A stretch of 42,453 bases of DNA. It comes from an uncultured Rhodobiaceae bacterium. Its GTDB lineage: Bacteria; Pseudomonadota; Alphaproteobacteria; Parvibaculales; Parvibaculaceae. Positions 40,805 to 42,453 of the stretch are shown here, piece by piece. The DNA is taken from the NCBI GenBank assembly GCA_913057645.1, contig CAJXOU010000025.1, forward strand, positions 1 to 42,453, read 5' to 3'. The notes beneath the pieces were generated by a model. The model made no database searches. It worked only from the letters and a program-made list of their open reading frames with translations, and was not told the DNA's origin. Both the position numbers and the translations under genes were made by a program. Position 1 is the stretch's first letter. Every line of letters begins with the position of its first letter.

Positions 40805-40832
40805 AGGGGTCCTGCCCGGGCAGGGCCCTTCT
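40805..40832 (+). terminator. Putative terminator after the His-rich gene
   Basis: Arms AGGGGTCCTG and CAGGGCCCTT around CCCGGG pair with one or two mismatches and are followed by CTTCTTCCTT. It lies between two convergent stops and may serve both. Confidence 0.5.
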
Positions 40833-40840
40833 TCCTTGTG

Positions 40841-42397
40841 TCAGGGCCGCATCGTCGTGAGGTAGGGGCCGAGGGCGATGCCGCGCCGCGGCTCCACCCA
40901 GTCGAGCCAGTCGCAGAGTTTCGCGCGGGTCTCGCGCGGGTCGATCAGCTCATGCACGGAAAAGCCTTCCGCGCGCGGGAAGGGCGACTGGCCGGCCGCG
41001 AGCTTCGCCTCGAGTTCCGCGCGCAGCGCCTCCGGGTCTTCCGCTTCCGCGATCTGCCGCGCGAAGGCGACCGCGACGCCGCCTTCGACGGGAAGCGCCC
41101 CCGTCGCCGCGCTCGGCCAGGAGAGGACATAGCCGTCCGGGCCGAAATGTGCCGCGCCCGCCACGCCGAACACCTTGTGCACGATCACGCTTGCCCAGGG
41201 CACGCGGCTCTGCATGACGGCAGCAATTGCCGCCGTGCCATGGCGAATCGTCGCCGCCTTTTCCGATGCCGAACCGATCATGAAGCCGGGCTCGTCCACG
41301 AAGGAGAGGATCGGCAGGTGGAACGTGTTGCACATGTCGGCGAAGCGCTGGAGCTTCTGCGCCGCCTGCGCGGTCATGGCGCCCGCGTAGAAAGTGCAGT
41401 CGTTCGCGATCACGCCGACGCTCTTGCCGTTCAATCGCGCAAGCCCCGTGACGAGCGATGGTCCGAAGCGCTTCGTCATTTCGAAGAAACTGCCCTCATC
41501 CAGCACCGCCTTCAGGATTTTCCGCATGTTGAACGGCTTGCGCCGGTCCTTCGGCACGATGTCGCGCAAGCTTTCCTCCGCCCGGTCGCGCGGATCGCTC
41601 GTTTCCGCATCGGGCGGCAATTGCCAGACATTGTCCGGCAGGTAGGAGAGGAAGCGTGCAATGTCGGCAAGCGCGGCCTCTTCCGTCTTCGCCACATTGT
41701 CGATCACGCCGGAGCGCGAATGCACCTCCGCGCCGCCGAGTTCCTCCTTGGTCAGGTTCTCGTCCAGCGCACGGGCAACCACCTTTGGCCCCGCGATCAG
41801 CACCTGCGCGTCCTCCACCATCACCGAGAAGTGAGAGGCGACGAGGCGCGCCGCCGGCATGCCCGCCACAGGGCCGAGCGCCGCGGTCGCGACCGGCACC
41901 TCGCCCAGCACCTGCGTGATGGAGCGGAAGCGCGGCGTTGAAAATACGGGGTCGCCGAGCGGCCGCGCATTGCCCTTGCCGGCGGAGCCCGCGACCGAGC
42001 CGCCGCCGCCTTCGTGGAGGCGCACCAGCGGCACCTTGTAGGTCAGCGCCAGTTCCTCCGCATAGACGCTCTTGCGCAAGCCCGCCGGGTTCGGTGAGCC
42101 GCCCTTCATGGTGAAGTCCTCGCCGCCTATGGCGATTCGCCGCCCGTTCACCTTGGCGAAACCGAGCACGTAATTCGCAGGCTCGAAATCGACGAGATTT
42201 CCTTCCTCGTCGAAATGCGGGACGCCGGCGCCTTCGCCCATCTCCGCGAACGAGCCCTTGTCGGCCAGTGCCGCGATCCGCTCGCGCACGGTGAGGCGGC
42301 CCTTCTCGTGCTGGCGCTTCACCGCGTCCTCGCCGCCCTGGCGTTTTGCCAGGTCGCGGCGGCGTCTGATCTCGTCGGTTTCCTTTTCCCAGCTCAT
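40841..42397 (-). CDS. Acyl-CoA carboxylase carboxyltransferase (beta) subunit
   Basis: 518 residues of the propionyl/methylcrotonyl/geranyl-CoA carboxylase type. It transfers CO2 from biotin to an acyl-CoA. Seen: N-terminal KGRLTVRERIAALADKGSF, GGEDFTMKGGSPNPAGLRKS, HEGGGGSVAG (acyl-CoA oxyanion region), and in the second half FAGAM-like FYAGAMTAQAAQKLQRF, FVDEPGFMIGSASE and GAAHFGPDGYVLSWPSA. GGGAGGA precedes the ATG. The biotin-carrying alpha subunit is not in the window and may lie beyond the right end or elsewhere. Substrate is open between propionyl-CoA-like and branched or unsaturated acyl-CoA. Confidence 0.92.
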   Translation of the reverse strand: MSWEKETDEIRRRRDLAKRQGGEDAVKRQHEKGRLTVRERIAALADKGSFAEMGEGAGVPHFDEEGNLVDFEPANYVLGFAKVNGRRIAIGGEDFTMKGGSPNPAGLRKSVYAEELALTYKVPLVRLHEGGGGSVAGSAGKGNARPLGDPVFSTPRFRSITQVLGEVPVATAALGPVAGMPAARLVASHFSVMVEDAQVLIAGPKVVARALDENLTKEELGGAEVHSRSGVIDNVAKTEEAALADIARFLSYLPDNVWQLPPDAETSDPRDRAEESLRDIVPKDRRKPFNMRKILKAVLDEGSFFEMTKRFGPSLVTGLARLNGKSVGVIANDCTFYAGAMTAQAAQKLQRFADMCNTFHLPILSFVDEPGFMIGSASEKAATIRHGTAAIAAVMQSRVPWASVIVHKVFGVAGAAHFGPDGYVLSWPSAATGALPVEGGVAVAFARQIAEAEDPEALRAELEAKLAAGQSPFPRAEGFSVHELIDPRETRAKLCDWLDWVEPRRGIALGPYLTTMRP

Positions 42398-42453
42398 GCG
42401 ACCGCCAATCCTCCCGCCGGTTCTTTCTGCCGCGACGCACCGAACCCTAAAGG
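42394..42453 (-). CDS. C-terminal end of an upstream gene (partial)
   Basis: Frame reading PLGFGASRQKEPAGGLAVA then TGA stays open to the window edge, and its stop overlaps the carboxyltransferase ATG as ATGA, the operon style used repeatedly here (livH/livM, livM/livG). Nineteen residues are too few to name a family. If real, it is the preceding gene of an acyl-CoA catabolic operon. The GGGAGGA ribosome site lies within it. Confidence 0.35.
   Translation of the reverse strand, partial: PLGFGASRQKEPAGGLAVA

Overview
The window reads as a piece of a GC-rich alphaproteobacterial chromosome. Supporting signs are Coq4- and Pat-type proteins, an Hsp20 gene behind a ROSE RNA thermometer, GCTA-type -10 boxes, and a CYP153 alkane hydroxylase gene. 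The combination of CYP153, Rieske oxygenase, beta-oxidation enzyme and acyl-CoA carboxylase suggests a hydrocarbon- or lipid-using genus such as Parvibaculum or a relative. That genus call is inference. The first 65 bases are not genomic: they are an Illumina P7/Nextera adapter whose mismatches all read as G, so the contig end is artificial and the first gene is cut.

Layout. 66-4420: a truncated FadB-like beta-oxidation gene, a divergent TetR regulator, a CYP153 P450 bracketed by two direct copies of a four-hairpin intergenic element, and a Rieske oxygenase whose promoter carries a palindromic operator. 4395-8208 (minus): three exported-protein genes (beta-barrel-like, DUF4892/OmpA-like, large secreted protein of unknown function). 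8362-9945 (plus): an unusual regulator in which a catalytically degraded HSL-type alpha/beta hydrolase and a PAS-like segment are fused to a LuxR HTH; a perfect 16-bp palindrome lies between it and the exported-protein operon. 9961-10679: a RelE/HigB-type toxin and HTH antitoxin pair with two matching operator candidates. 10867-13424: MoxR ATPase plus VWA (CoxE-like) protein. 13681-17930: two SGNH proteins, an MBOAT acyltransferase and a small membrane protein, probably a cell-surface O-acylation unit.

17927-28817: Coq4-like protein, AzlCD amino-acid exporter, glutamate synthase gltBD, a VOC protein and a threonine aldolase. 28898-31876: a stand-alone Hpt protein convergent with a hybrid histidine kinase that lacks its own Hpt domain. 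32146-34824: a Pat-type protein acetyltransferase. 34881-35488 (minus): Hsp20 with a heat-shock promoter candidate and ROSE thermometer. 35541-40234: a complete LivKHMGF-type ABC importer operon. 40370-42453: a histidine-rich exported protein under an OmpR-type box, an acyl-CoA carboxylase carboxyltransferase, and the tail of one more gene.

The most promising unexplained system is the pseudo-hydrolase/LuxR regulator with its palindrome and divergent exported-protein operon (4395-9945). The sequence suggests a one-component sensor for a small hydrophobic or ester-like molecule controlling an outer-membrane/periplasmic apparatus. No tRNA, rRNA, CRISPR array, insertion sequence or prophage was seen.
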